Origin: Forficula auricularia
Lineage: Eukaryota; Arthropoda; Insecta; Dermaptera; Forficulidae
Reading direction: 5' to 3'
Assembly: GCA_024734495.1 (NCBI GenBank)
Contig: JALMQS010000435.1
Coordinates: 930,001 to 994,000, forward strand
Length of the DNA: 64,000 nt
Shown one piece after another: positions 42,500 to 53,428 of the stretch. A program made the position numbers and the translations under genes. Position 1 is the stretch's first letter. Every line of letters begins with the position of its first letter. Under the pieces are notes generated by a model. That model saw only the letters and a program-made list of their open reading frames with translations, did not search any database and was not told the origin of the DNA.

Positions 42500-42612
42500 T
42501 TGGGATTTTGGCTTGTCGGGGTTTTGGCTTGTCGGGATTTCGGCTTGTCGGGATTTTGGCTTGTCGGGATTTTGGGTTGTAGGGATTTTGAATTTTCGGG
42601 ATTTTGGGTGCC
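42500..42612. repeat. 16-bp minisatellite
   Basis: About seven tandem copies of a unit close to CTTGTCGGGATTTTGG, diverging towards the right end (TTGTAGGGATTTTGAA, then TTTTCGGGATTTTGGG). Confidence 0.85.
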
Positions 42613-42739
42613 ACCCCACAGAGATATTTTACAAGTTTTCAGAGTGATCTTTCTCTCATCAAGCACTGAATTGATGAAACCCTCACCTATGAAATTTTCA
42701 TAAATTAAATTGAAAGTTTCTTTAGTAGAATTTTTATAA

Positions 42740-43200
42740 ATTGAAGGAGACAATAAAAGAGTGTGTCTTCAGCTGGAAAAATAAATTTTTAATTTATTTA
42801 TAACGAGACTATAGTTAAATTGAAAGTTTTTTTGCCGAGAGTAGCAGAAATTTTATATATTGAAGGAGACAATAAAGAGTGTGTCTTCTGCTAGAATTAT
42901 AAATTTTATTTATTTATAACGAGACTATAGTTTCGTTATAGATAAATAAAATTTATAATTCCAGCAGAAGACACAGTCTTTTATTGTCTCCTTCAATATA
43001 TAAAAATTCTGCTACTCTTATAATTCATAAATTAATTCTTGTGAATACAAGCAAAGCCCTCGAAACTATAGCCTCGTTATAAATAAATAAAATTTATAAT
43101 TCCAGCAGAAGACACACTCTTTTATTGTCTCCTTCGAGACTATAGTTTCTAGGGCATTGCCCTCTTCATCAGTCTATTACATTTGATTCACAGGAATTGA
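42740..43200. mobile_element. Cluster of retrozyme-like units, direct and inverted
   Basis: At least four units are present. Landmarks TTGAAGGAGACAATAAAGAG, GCCGAGAGTAGCAGAA and ATTATAAATTTTATTTATT appear alternately in the two orientations. One minus-strand hammerhead survives at about 43133-43185: CTGATGA, A, GAGGGC/GCCCTA, GAAAC-TATA-GTC, with the pair next to the core broken. A plus-strand half core (GCCCTCGAAACTATAGCC) is at 43055-43072. Others lost the core and became simple hairpins. Confidence 0.72.
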
Positions 43201-43977
43201 TGTGTGAACGAGTTTTACTGGGAGCTTAAGCTCAAACCAACATTTAAGGTAAATTGTATTTTATTAATGATACTTAGGAAAATCATCGTTTAGCCTTACT
43301 TAAATGATGCCAATGATGTTTAGGGGAAAAGCATTCCAAAATAGCACAATGTTTCAAACTATAAGTAACTTAGTATGAAACATTGTGCTACTAGGGATCG
43401 TTTAGATTTCCTTAGGCTTAGTGACGCTTTTTTCGCTAAATATAATTTTCCTTAAAATTTGATTTGTGTTTAATTTAACTGCTAACTTAGTTTGAGTTAA
43501 GTTGGTGAAATCGGACGTTAGGTTTTCGGACTTATCCTTTTGAAAATTTAGCGATCCATGGGAACCCTAGAGGGTAAATAGTTTGTACACCCCTGCTCTA
43601 CCTTCACCCATCCCTCACAAAAAATATTTACTCTTGTAGCATTATTTTTATGTTTGTTTTTATGATTAATTAACAAACTGAATATTATTAAAAAAAGAAA
43701 GAGTAGACATACATATAATTTATTTTGCTCTGAGGCTATTGCCCCCGAGAGCAAATAATATGAATTGATAATAATTAATAATGATTAGAAGAATTTAATA
43801 AATTGGATTAATATGCAATATGTAAATATACATTATATTAATATGCAATACGCTTCCCTCCGGAGCATCACGAATATTCATGAAGGTATGTAAACAACAT
43901 ATTAACGAATGATCTTTTCACCATATTTCCATGGCGCTCACTACATTCGCAGAATTTCAAAATATGAGCCTAATTCA
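43201..43977. other. No recognisable feature
   Basis: Contains a short imperfect palindrome near 43340-43390 (AAACATTGTGCTA against TAGCACAATGTTT). No coding signal. Confidence 0.45.
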
Positions 43978-44397
43978 AGATTGAGTTGTTTACCAAAAAA
44001 TAATTTAGTCTTTTTGATTATAAGTCGATTCTTCCACGTTATCAGTAGATGTTGCCATTAATAGTCAAAACATCAAAAATGGAATGCAATAAGGTTATTC
44101 CGCTAGTATTAGATAAGAATAGATCGTTATTTTTGATTTTAAGCCGATTCCTCCATGTCTTCAGAAATGGTTACCAATAATAATCGAAACGTCAAAAACC
44201 TAATGTAGAATTCTTATTCCTCAAGTATTAGATGAGAATCGATCACTATAATTGATTTTAATTCGATTCCTCCATGTCTTCAGCAATGGTTACAAATAAT
44301 AACCGAAACGTCAAAAGTCCAATATAGAATGGTTATTCCTCAAGTACTAGATGAGATTCAATCGCTATTTTTGATATTAAATCGATTCCTTTTAAGG
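43978..44397 (+). repeat. 119-bp repeat array, left part of a split copy
   Basis: Begins at the centre motif GTTGTTTACCAAAAAATAAT and holds about three and a half forward units. It is interrupted at 44398 by a PLE fragment and resumes at 45563-45655 with AAACGTCAAAAATCCAATAT. Confidence 0.75.
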
Positions 44398-44399
44398 AG

Positions 44400-45562
44400 T
44401 TCGGTGTTGGTTCAAGGTGAAACATTTTAATATAATAATAAAACTTGAGTAAGATACGAGGAAGGTTTCTTGGACCTTCAAATAACTATTTCACATCAAA
44501 AATTACACTATGAAATATATAGAAAATCCACTTTCACGGACACAGTAATTCCCTTCTCATCTAATCACCCCATTAATACTAAATTTGCAGCATTCTATTA
44601 AATGATTCATAGACTCCTCAGTATACCCATGAATACTATAAATTTCAATAAAGAGCTTAACATCATTCAGAATATAGCCCTGAATAATGGATATAACATT
44701 TCGACTATCAACAAAATTTATAATAAAATCAAACGTAAATTCACTATTTCACAATTACACTCATTAGAATCGGGAACTGGAAAAATATATAGAAGAATAC
44801 CCTTCATTTCTAATCATCTGACATCTCCATTAGCTTATACCCTTAGATCATATGGAATCACTCCTGCTTTATACAACAACAACAATTTAGGCTCCCAATT
44901 AATTAACAATAAAATAGACAAAATTGATAAATTAGACAAATCAGGAGTGTATAAATTAACTTGTCAAGATTGTGATGATTTTTATATAGGGCAGACAGGC
45001 CGCTCATTCAGAATACGTTACTCCGAGCATGGATGAGCTCTTAATCATCTCAATAAATACGATAACATTAATTTAGATTCGACCTCAGCCTTCGCAATTC
45101 ACTTACATGAATCCAACCATTCAACCTCTAATAATAACCCTATCCCCATTTATTTCGATAGAAAAGGCCTTAAATTGGATCTCTTAGAATCCACCGAAAT
45201 AAAAATAGCCTACTCTAATAATTCAAATATTTTAAATAATCAATTGGAAGTGTATAAAAATACAATTATTGATTATATGTTATAATAAATTAACTAAACA
45301 TTCCTTCCATTGTTCGCACATTGAATATACTAGGGTAATTGTACTCTTTCATGTACCGTTCCAGTTGTACCTTCACAGGTACTTGTCCATTCGTTATTAT
45401 AATAGCAGGTATAGCTTCCTTTCAGCCAGTTCAAATCTCAATAGAAAATATTAACTCTTAGAACAAATTCTCCTCTTCCCCCTACTTTCCCCTTACCAAA
45501 TACATTTAAAAATTTTTTAAAAATTGTTACTTGTAAAACTATTTTTATTTATTTATTTTAAA
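44400..45562 (+). pseudogene. Third Penelope-like element fragment, with stops
   Basis: Homology starts near 44466 with FLDLQITI, then YEIYRKSTFTDTVI. An in-frame TAA at 44599-44601 precedes MIHRLLSIPMNT (the serine of the family's FHSMIHRL is a stop). The linker SPLAYTLRSYGITPAL follows, then GIY-YIG: GVYKLTCQDCDDFYIGQTGR and FRIRYSEHG. A TGA at 45034-45036 interrupts, after which the frame continues (ALNHLNKYDNINL, FAIHLHESNHS) to a final stop near 45283. The RT catalytic part is lost. It is closer to the PLE at 21061 than to that at 37492. No hammerhead was found in its tail. Confidence 0.82.
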
Positions 45563-45655
45563 GAAACGTCAAAAATCCAATATAGAATTGTTATTCCTCA
45601 AGTACTAGATGAGAATGAATCACTATTTTTGATTTTAACTCTATTCCTCAATTCA
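45563..45655 (+). repeat. 119-bp repeat, right part of the split copy
   Basis: AAACGTCAAAAATCCAATAT, then TTATTCCTCAAGTACTAGAT, then TTTTTGATTTTAACTC. It continues the array that stops at 44397, with about 35 bp of the unit missing at the junction. Confidence 0.75.
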
Positions 45656-46165
45656 ATTCAATCGGTGCAACGGTGTGGAAAAATCGCGGACGAAAAAAAA
45701 GATAACATCCATCCATCCATCCATCCGCACGCACTTCCAAAAAAAATGGCACTTTTTGGCCTCTCGACGAGATTCCAGGTAATTTTTGGCAAAACCGTCA
45801 CGTGCTAAAATTCAATCTCATTGAATACTTCAATTTGTGACCTTAATTGAGTCCATGGGTTCCGTAGTCTTTACCTGAATACCCTTTGAAGTCGAGCTTG
45901 CCGCGCGACCGATTATAATACTTTCTCCCATGCTTCGCATTGGATAAAGTAAAAAAATGGCACTTTTTGGCCTCTCGACGAGATGCCAGGTAATTTTTGG
46001 CAAAACCGTCACGTGCTAAATTTCAATCTCATTGAATACTTCAATTTGTGACCTTAATTGAGTCGATGGGTTCCGTAGTCTTTACCTGAGGACCCTATGA
46101 AGTTGCGCTTGCCGCGCGACCGAATACAATACTTTCTCCCCATGCTTCGCATGGGAGAAAGTAAA
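45640..46165 (+). repeat. Dispersed repeat, tandem pair, ending in a long hairpin
   Basis: Two copies (45640-45957 and 45958-46165) of the repeat found inverted at 20484-20800. The first includes CATCCATCCATCCATCCAT. The second ends with ACTTTCTCCCCATGC-TTC-GCATGGGAGAAAGT, a stem of about 14 pairs with one bulge. No coding sequence. Confidence 0.6.
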
Positions 46166-46644
46166 AAAAAATTGTTAATAAACCCATTATAAACAAAATA
46201 TAAGAGAGAAGAAGCGATGATTAATTTGATTCTAAGAGCGTAGCTCTGCAATGGCTGGCTTGTGCCTTTTCCTGTGGCGTGGCAAATTGAAAGTTTAATT
46301 TTTATTCCCAGGCGGCCTCTACAAATATGCAATTGGAGTTTTCGCTGCCGTCGAGTTCGTTCGCCCTCTCGATATGCAACCAGTCATCCCCAATCCTCTT
46401 GGTTTCTTATTCCCAATTTGAATAGAAAATGGCTAAGATGGAAACTTTTTCATTTAGATTTTAGATTGACGGAGAAATGGAAATTAGAAAGAAAAAGCTA
46501 AAAAAAAATCAATGAACATAATCCCTACCTGAGCAGGTGAAATTTTTTATGATATTTTAGGTGACGAACTAATTAAAGAGTTTAATTTCTTCGTTTACTT
46601 TCCCCCTTTCTCTCTGTCTTTTAAAAGTTGCAAATTCAATTTCA
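46166..46644. other. No firm feature
   Basis: A patch at 46300-46420 is protein-like in one plus-strand frame after a TTTTTATTCCCAG acceptor-like tract, but I see no matching donor. Confidence 0.35.
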
Positions 46645-47350
46645 TATTGAAGGAGAGATTTTGGGGGAAAAACCCCACGGCAAACCGCCCAGGTGGAGGG
46701 TCGCAGCTTCTGCCCCCCCCCCCCCCCCCTCTCCATCAATGATTTTGAAAAAGTATTGTTTTTAGTGTTTTTTGTTGACTTCGTTTTTCCGAAATATCTC
46801 AAAACTATTTTAATTAATAAAAATTGGGCCAAACTATGGCATTTCGGTCTACGAAAAAGCCCTAATAAGTGAACATCGAAAAAATTATATTTTTCGAAAT
46901 ATTAACTGTTTTGTCTGTTAGTATGTGAGTTACTAAATTTTTGTGGGCGCACTAGCTCAAAAACTAGTGCGAATATCAAAACGAAATTTCACATGTAGTT
47001 TAGGTGCATTGAGATTAGATTAGATTTTGACTGAAATCGAACTAAAATTAAGGGGAGAAAGGGAGGGGGATAAAAATTAAAATTATAAAATATTCAAACT
47101 AAAAAAAAACCGAGAAAAATATAAATATATCATAAAATGAATCTTTTAAATTAAATTGAAAGTTTCTTTTTGCCGAGAGTAGCAGAATTTTTTATAAATT
47201 GAAGGAGAAAAATAAAAGAGTGTGCCTTCGTTATAAATAAATTAAAAATTTATAATTCCAACAGAATACACACTCTTTTATTGTCTCCTTCAATAAAATG
47301 AACCTATAATAAAAAGAGAGTTATATTTTTTCGGGGGCCAAAATTGGGGA
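46645..47350. repeat. Dispersed repeat with G/C tracts, interrupted by a retrozyme-like insert
   Basis: It is the reverse complement of 25860-26540. The shared phrase ATAAAATGAACCTATAAT is split and duplicated around 47142-47292, showing a later insertion. Confidence 0.62.
47142..47292. mobile_element. 151-bp retrozyme-like insertion with 10-bp target duplication
   Basis: Flanked by ATAAAATGAA at 47132-47141 and 47293-47302, where the uninterrupted copy at 26060 has it once. Inside are GCCGAGAGTAGCAGAAT, TTGAAGGAGAAAAATAAAAG and the inverted ATTCCAACAGAATACACACT end. The hammerhead core is deleted; only the flanking CGTTATAAATAAATT remains. Confidence 0.78.
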
Positions 47351-47656
47351 GCTTCAAAAAATTGGAACTATCAATATAAGTCTTATTGGCCTTTAATGGA
47401 AAACGAAATTCTGCACATGAACCCTATATATGACCTTATGAAAATGACTCACTAGCCATGTGAAATTGAGGGTCGAAGAAAGGTGCTACGATATTTCTAA
47501 TAAAAGTGTCTCATAATAAAAAGGAGATATTATTAATTGCTAATGGGCCCAAAATTAAGAGGGGGGGGGTCCTTTTGTAAATAATTATAAATTATTATTT
47601 AAAACAAGAATAGCAGGGAATTGGACAATAAATAAAAAATGGAGTTTTTATTAAAT

Positions 47657-47700
47657 GGGCCAGACGTTTCGTCGATTTATTTCGACTTCCTCAATGCCCC
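47657..47700 (-). ncRNA. Decayed hammerhead motif
   Basis: Minus strand: GGGGCA, TTGAGGA in place of CTGAAGA, then GTCGA/TCGAC, GAAA, CG, TC, TGGCCC. The conserved C of the first box is mutated, so this arm is expected to be inactive while its partner at 48467 is intact. Confidence 0.6.
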
Positions 47701-48105
47701 ACACTATCACTCTTTGTGAAAAGACAATTGCACTATGCGACGAAACATCTTTAATCTTAAATAGGAGACACTTGATAGGTCCAAAATATAAATCTTTAAA
47801 AGGTTGAGACTAAAAGGACCTCGTAGAATGGATGGATAGAATTTTGTGCAATATGTCAAAGTATTTGTTAGAAGATATTATATGGATTTGATATGATTTG
47901 ACAATATTTTTGTTTGTTGTATTGAGTTTTTTCCTTGGCCATTTTCCCTTATTTTAATTTAATTTTAATTTTATTCTTGTTTTTATTTTAAATTTTATTT
48001 GTGTAATCTGATTTTTTTGAATTTTGATGAAATGGTGGAGCCTATATGCATGTCATATGTTTGAAAATGAGTTTTTCATAAATACGCACTTGCATTTACA
48101 ACAGT

Positions 48106-48146
48106 GAGACTGAAGATGGCTGTGAGTCACGGCTGAAACGTCTCTC
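48106..48146 (+). ncRNA. Hammerhead ribozyme motif
   Basis: GAGA, CTGAAGA, T, helix II GGCTGTG/CACGGCT (7 pairs, two G-U), GAAA, CG, TC, TCTC. Helix I is 4 perfect pairs, extendable. A truncated relative (first half only) is at 6431-6456. Confidence 0.7.
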
Positions 48147-48466
48147 GTTTGTACTAATTAAATAAAGAAAATGCTCCATCTGTGAAGCTGGAAATTTTTT
48201 TCTTTTAACAAGAATTATCCATCCATTCTACGTGGTCCTTTTAGTCTCAACCTTTTAAACATTTATCTTTAATCTTTTTTATTATAACTTCAATACATTA
48301 TTGGCCTCAATTATTCAACAATCTTGAACTTTTTTCTCCTTTTAACAATTAAAAAAATCAAAATTGTTGAATAATTGAGGCCAAGAATGTATTGAAGTTA
48401 TAATAAAAAAGAATAAAAATGTTTCGTCGCATAGTGTAATTGTCTTTTGACAAAGAGTGATAAAAT

Positions 48467-48510
48467 GGGCCACTGAAGAAGTCGAAATAAATCGACGAAA
48501 CGTCTGGCCC
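48467..48510 (+). ncRNA. Hammerhead ribozyme motif, excellent pairing
   Basis: GGGCCA, CTGAAGA, A, GTCGA/TCGAC with loop AATAAA, GAAA, CG, TC, TGGCCC. Helix I (GGGCCA/TGGCCC) is 6 perfect pairs and helix II is 5 perfect pairs. Both catalytic boxes are intact. Helix III is a single C-G. Confidence 0.78.
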
Positions 48511-48556
48511 ATTTAATAAAAACTCCGTTTTTTATTTATTGTCCAATTCCTGTTTT

Positions 48557-49689
48557 AATTAATACTTATTATGGATACGAGTGATATACCATTATAAATT
48601 ATTTTAATTCAACATTAAATATAAGAGAGTGGCCAGGTGTATGGTAAAATTGTGTGGAAGGCCACATTAGTTTATTTTTATTATTGCACACCTTTTTTGA
48701 AAAAGCACTATTTTCCCTCTTGCTTCAAGTGAAAAAAATCCTCTCCCGCATTTTTGTATCAGCAAGAGAGAAATTGATCCGCAATCTTATTGAAGCACCT
48801 CTAGGACAGCGCAGGCTCAAATCGATAAAACCTTCCAAAACATACTATATTCATAATAAATGAAATTTTAAATAAATCAGCAAAAAAAATAGCTTTGGTG
48901 AATTCTCTGGAAAATTTCAAATGACTATTTATAGGCTGTATTAATAAAAAAAAATCAGTAGCCTCGATTTTATTTATTATTAAACTATATTCAAACGCCT
49001 CCCAATCGATCACAAACCCAAATTGATTTTTTGATCCTTTTGTCTATAATAAAAAATATTTTCTTCAGGATGGCAACTCAAACACGATTTTCAAATTCCC
49101 AGTAATTTCCCGGTTTTGCCGGTCAAAAAAACGTCAATTTTCCCGGTCGACAGTAGCAAGGACCGTCAAGAGGGGGGGGGGGGTGCACAACAATATTTTC
49201 TATACTTTTGATGTGTTAATGTTAAGATGTCATGAAACATTCGATATATTGAAAATTAATAAATAAATTCAAAGAAAGCTTTAGGAATTATATTTTATTT
49301 ATTTATTTATTATAAAATATTAAATTGAAATTAATTATTTAATTTGATTTACAAATTTTTGTATTATGGAAAAGGGCGCTAAATTTCTTTTGCACACAGC
49401 CGCTTCTTATTGTCTCAATTAACTATTAATTCTCAAGATATGTTTATCGATTCTAATACAAGAGGAGACACCAAATACGGTATTTATTTTGATATAAAGA
49501 GAAAAATTTAACTTTGACACCTTTGAAAAAATCTGAAATATATACAAATACATACATATATAATGTGGTGTGAATTTTTTGATTTTCATAGAAAAATGAA
49601 CTATTAATTTAAAAGATATTTTTATCGATTCTAATACAAGAAAATTCAGAGAGATCAAATACGGTATTTGTTTTGATAAAAAGCGAAAA
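48557..49689. other. No gene seen
   Basis: AT-rich. A G run at 49173-49184 resembles those in the dispersed repeats. TTATCGATTCTAATACAAGA occurs at about 49443 and 49622, a local direct repeat of about 180-bp spacing. Confidence 0.45.
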
Positions 49690-51507
49690 TAAACTGCAAC
49701 GGATCGTTGCTAAACTTTATCCAAATTCATTTGAAATATTAATATGTTTATTCCTTTATTATTAATCAGATATCACTTGCAATTTGCAGATCATGTTGAC
49801 TTTAAGTCATAAATAATGATCATTTCTCATTTAATAGTCGAGGAATAACCATTCTACATTGGAATTTTAGCTTTTCGGTTTTTATTGTTAACCATTGCTG
49901 AAAACATGGAGAAATCGACTTAAAATCAAAAATAGCGATCGATTCTCATCTAATACTTGAGGAATAACAATTCTACATTACATTTTCTCAGTCTTGAGTT
50001 GATTACCAAAAAAGAATTTAGTCTATTTGATTTTAAGTGGATTCTTCCACGTTATCAGTAGATGTTGCCATTAATAGTCAAAACATCAAAAATGGAATGC
50101 AATAAGCTTATTCCGCTAGTATTAGATAAGAATCGATAGTCATTTTTGATTTCAAGCGGATTCCTCCATGTCTTCAGCAATGGTTACCAATAATAATCGA
50201 AACGTCAAAAACCTAATGTAGAATTCTTATTCCTCAAGTATTAGATGAGAATCGATCACTATTTTTGATTTTAATTCGATTCCTCCATGTCTTCAGCAAT
50301 GGTTACCAATAATAGCCGAAACGTCAAAAATCCAATATAGAATGGTTATTCCTCAAGTACTAGATGAGATTCACCCCTATTTTTGATTTTAAATCTATTC
50401 CTCTATGTGTTCTGTAATGGTTACCAATAAAAACCGAAACGTCAAAAATCCAATATAGAATGGTTATTCCTCAAGTACTAGATGAGAATCAATCATTATT
50501 TTTGATTTTAAATGGATTCCTCTATGTCTTCAGCAATGGTTACCAATAAAAACCCAAACGTCAAAAATCCAATATAGAATTTTTATTCCTCAAGTATTAC
50601 ACCAGAATCAATCACTATTTTTGATTTTAACTCGATTTCTCCATGTCTTCAGCAATGGTTATCAATAAAAACCGAAACGTCAAAAGTCCAATATAGAATG
50701 GTTATTCCTCAAGTACTAGATGAGAATCAATCACTATTTTTGATTTTAAATTGATTCCTCAATGTCTTCAGCAATGGTTTCCAATAAAAACCGAAACGTC
50801 TAAAATCCAATATAGAATGGTTATTCCTCAAGTATTACATCAGAATAAATCACTATTTTTGATTTTAAGTCGATTCCTCTATGTCTTCAGAAAAGGTAAT
50901 GGATAAAAAAACAACGCAGTTCTATGGTTACTTATAAAATTTCCTCCCAAATGTTTATCATTTCACAGCGAGAAGCCTAAACATTCTTACTTAAGCAAGT
51001 TTAAAAGAGCTATATTACCGATCAAATGAATAAATGTTAAAGTTTTTTTAAATTTTTGGTAAAATAAGAAATTTAAAAAAAGTACTACCTTACTCTAGAG
51101 TAAAGTAGCTTGAGCTGTTTACCAAAAAAGAATTTAGTCTTTTTTGATTTTAAGTCGAATCTTCCACGTTTTCAGTAGAAGTTGCCATTAATAGTCAAAA
51201 CATCAAAAATGGAATGGACTAAGGTTATTCCTCTAGTATTAGATAAGAATCGATCGTTATTTTTGATTTTAAGTCAATTCCTCCATGTCTTCAGCATATA
51301 GTTACCAATAATAATCGAAACGTCAAAAATCTAATCTAGAATGGTCATTTCTCGACTGTTAAATGAGAATTGATCATTATTTTTGAATTAAAGTTAACAT
51401 GAACTGCAAATAGCAAGTGATATCTGATTAATAATAAAGGAATAAACATATTAATATTTCAAATGAATATGGATAAAGTTTAGCAACGATCCGTTGCAGT
51501 TTATTTA
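49690..51507. mobile_element. TIR element carrying 119-bp satellite arrays (most complete copy)
   Basis: Both ends carry the same inverted repeat of about 120 bp: AACTGCAACGGATCGTTGC followed by TAAACTTTATCCAAATTCAT at the left, and its reverse complement at the right end. Inside are short reverse arrays (49830-49980), a centre, a long forward array of about seven units (50030-50880), the GGTAATGGATAAAAAAACAA segment, a second centre (51110-51140) and a further forward array (to about 51395). The tip includes the near-palindrome GCAACGGATCGTTGC. There is no transposase, so it is non-autonomous. The superfamily is unknown. Confidence 0.78.
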
Positions 51508-53246
51508 AAATATACTAAGATAAAAAACTAAATAGAAAGGACTATCAATGAAACGTGCTGATATTTGTCTGGTCAAATATTTTTCATTACAATTCTATAA
51601 CACTCATTCGGCATTAAAGCTAGTCATTCGAATTCTTTTATATTTAAAAAAAGGATATGCTGTTTTGTTTGGGGTCCCTTCTCTCTTCACCCCTTTTATC
51701 AGTTCACACCCATTAAATGAAATTACAATCCGAAACCCCTCAATTACAAACACCCTAGAGGGTAAAATAATACTATTACACACAATAGAGGATATCTCAA
51801 AAAAATTTTAATATAAATTCAGAATATAATCTTGGCAATGAAGGACTTTTATCTGAAATTTGCTGTATATTATGAACCGCCCGTAGGAATGGTTTAGAAG
51901 ACGAAGCCCTTTATATGTAATAGACTGTATATGAACATATAATTTGCTTAGATATCCTCTCTTTGACAATTTCCATAATTTCCCTCTCCTCTTGGGTAGA
52001 TGCGAAATGCGAGGCGCCAGTTTCACCAGGCCCCAAAATGGCCCCCAGAGGCTAGATACATTTTTTTAGTCTGCTTTCACAGTAGAAACTTGTCAGTATA
52101 TTATGTATGACAATGTTTATTAAATTTTTTTAAATAAAATCACATTTTATATATTTTTAACACTCCATTGGTCGCAACATGATTATATCACTAAACGGTC
52201 GCACTGGGTCATAGTGATCCGTTATTTACTTGAAATAATGGTGAAAATATAGGTAAGTGTTTTTAGTTTATGCCCTTCTGACATTTCATTAAAATGAAAT
52301 TCATTATTACATTATTCTTTATTTAAAATTAATTATATTCGATTTTCTGCAAATATTGTCATAACATGGAACAAATAAGTGACGTCAGCAGCCGAGTATA
52401 ACTTTGATACTTATCTCCTAAACTGATTGATATGAACTCAAATGAGTATTTTTTAGTTTAATCGATTAATAAACATTTACCATCAATCTAACATTAAAAA
52501 TGGAGAAAAAAAGATGACAGTTTATTTATCGGGCTGAGCAAGAAATTTGAGACTTGGCCCTGAAGAACATAATAATACAGATTTATTAGGTAAAACCATG
52601 CCCGGAATACTAGTTTCTCAAACTAGAAACTACGTTGTAATCCTACGTAGGGGCTTATTCCATGGATTCTTTCTCTTCTCGCTTTTATTCTAATCTAAAA
52701 TCTCACTTCTCATTATCTATTTGCATTTTTTCCCTTTGATATTCACATTTCCTATCGTAGCGGGTTGGTACTCTTTTAAGATCCTGGTTAAGGAGACATC
52801 TACTAAAACTAAAGGGATGCGACCCTGCTTGAGTGAGATCTTACTCCTTTCATATCCCTATAGTATGTTTGTCCCAACCTGCACTCTATTTAGCTATAGC
52901 AGTTACTCTTTTATATCCTGAATGGACTGTGGTGGGCCCTTTCAAAATCTTACTATGTGGAAAGGCATTAGAATACTACCACATTAACTATCTCTATAGT
53001 ATAGGCAACATGATAGTATCTCTTCTGGCAAAATTTCCGGAGATAAACTAGCCTCCCATTCGGATATGCAGGCTACCCATGGAGTGATCATCAAAAAGAG
53101 ATGATGATAAGATATATCCGTTCAATAAATCCCCATATAACAACCCAATTTTTTTCTGGGTTTTCTCAATTTATCAAACCGATGTTCTGAAGGTAGAAAG
53201 CTCAAAAGCTAATCACTACTTCTAAAGATATTCATGCAACGAACAT
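51508..53246. other. No gene resolved
   Basis: Composition is less AT-biased from 52500 to 53150. Short open frames (for example 52833-53051) do not resemble known proteins. CTGCAAATAGCAAGTGATAT-type sequence stops before this interval. Nothing can be assigned. Confidence 0.4.
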
Positions 53247-53428
53247 TTTTTTTTTTTTTCTCTTTTCCTTTCCCTTGGCATCGGGCACAAACCCATTTTG
53301 CCAGCCAATATATTTACATTAACTCTACAAAAAACAAAACCAAAAATTAAAATAAAAAAAAAAAAATAAATAAATAAATAAATTAAAAAAATAAAATAAA
53401 ATAAAACAAATTGCAACCTAAAAACTCA

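Larger units (their letters stand above)
47608..48556. mobile_element. Nested palindrome bounded by hammerhead-bearing repeats
   Basis: Outer inverted repeats 47608-47720 and 48455-48556 share TTGGACAATAAATAAAAAAT and ATTAAATGGGCCAGACG with their complements and each contain a hammerhead. Inside is a second inverted pair (GACAATTGCACTATGCGACG near 47726; complement near 48425), a third (GGTTGAGACTAAAAGGACCT near 47802; complement near 48240) and a small hairpin (48285-48410, TTGTTGAATAATTGAGGCC). A separate hammerhead lies at 48106. No open frame is convincing. It looks like successive PLE or retrozyme insertions into one another. Confidence 0.65.

Noticed and set aside
46300..46420. Host exon after a TTTTTATTCCCAG acceptor-like tract
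   Set aside because: About 36 protein-like codons, but no donor site and a stop soon after; not enough to call.
52833..53051. Small protein gene with hydrophobic segments
   Set aside because: Only 72 codons, no recognisable family, no splice context; AT-rich random frames of this size are common here.
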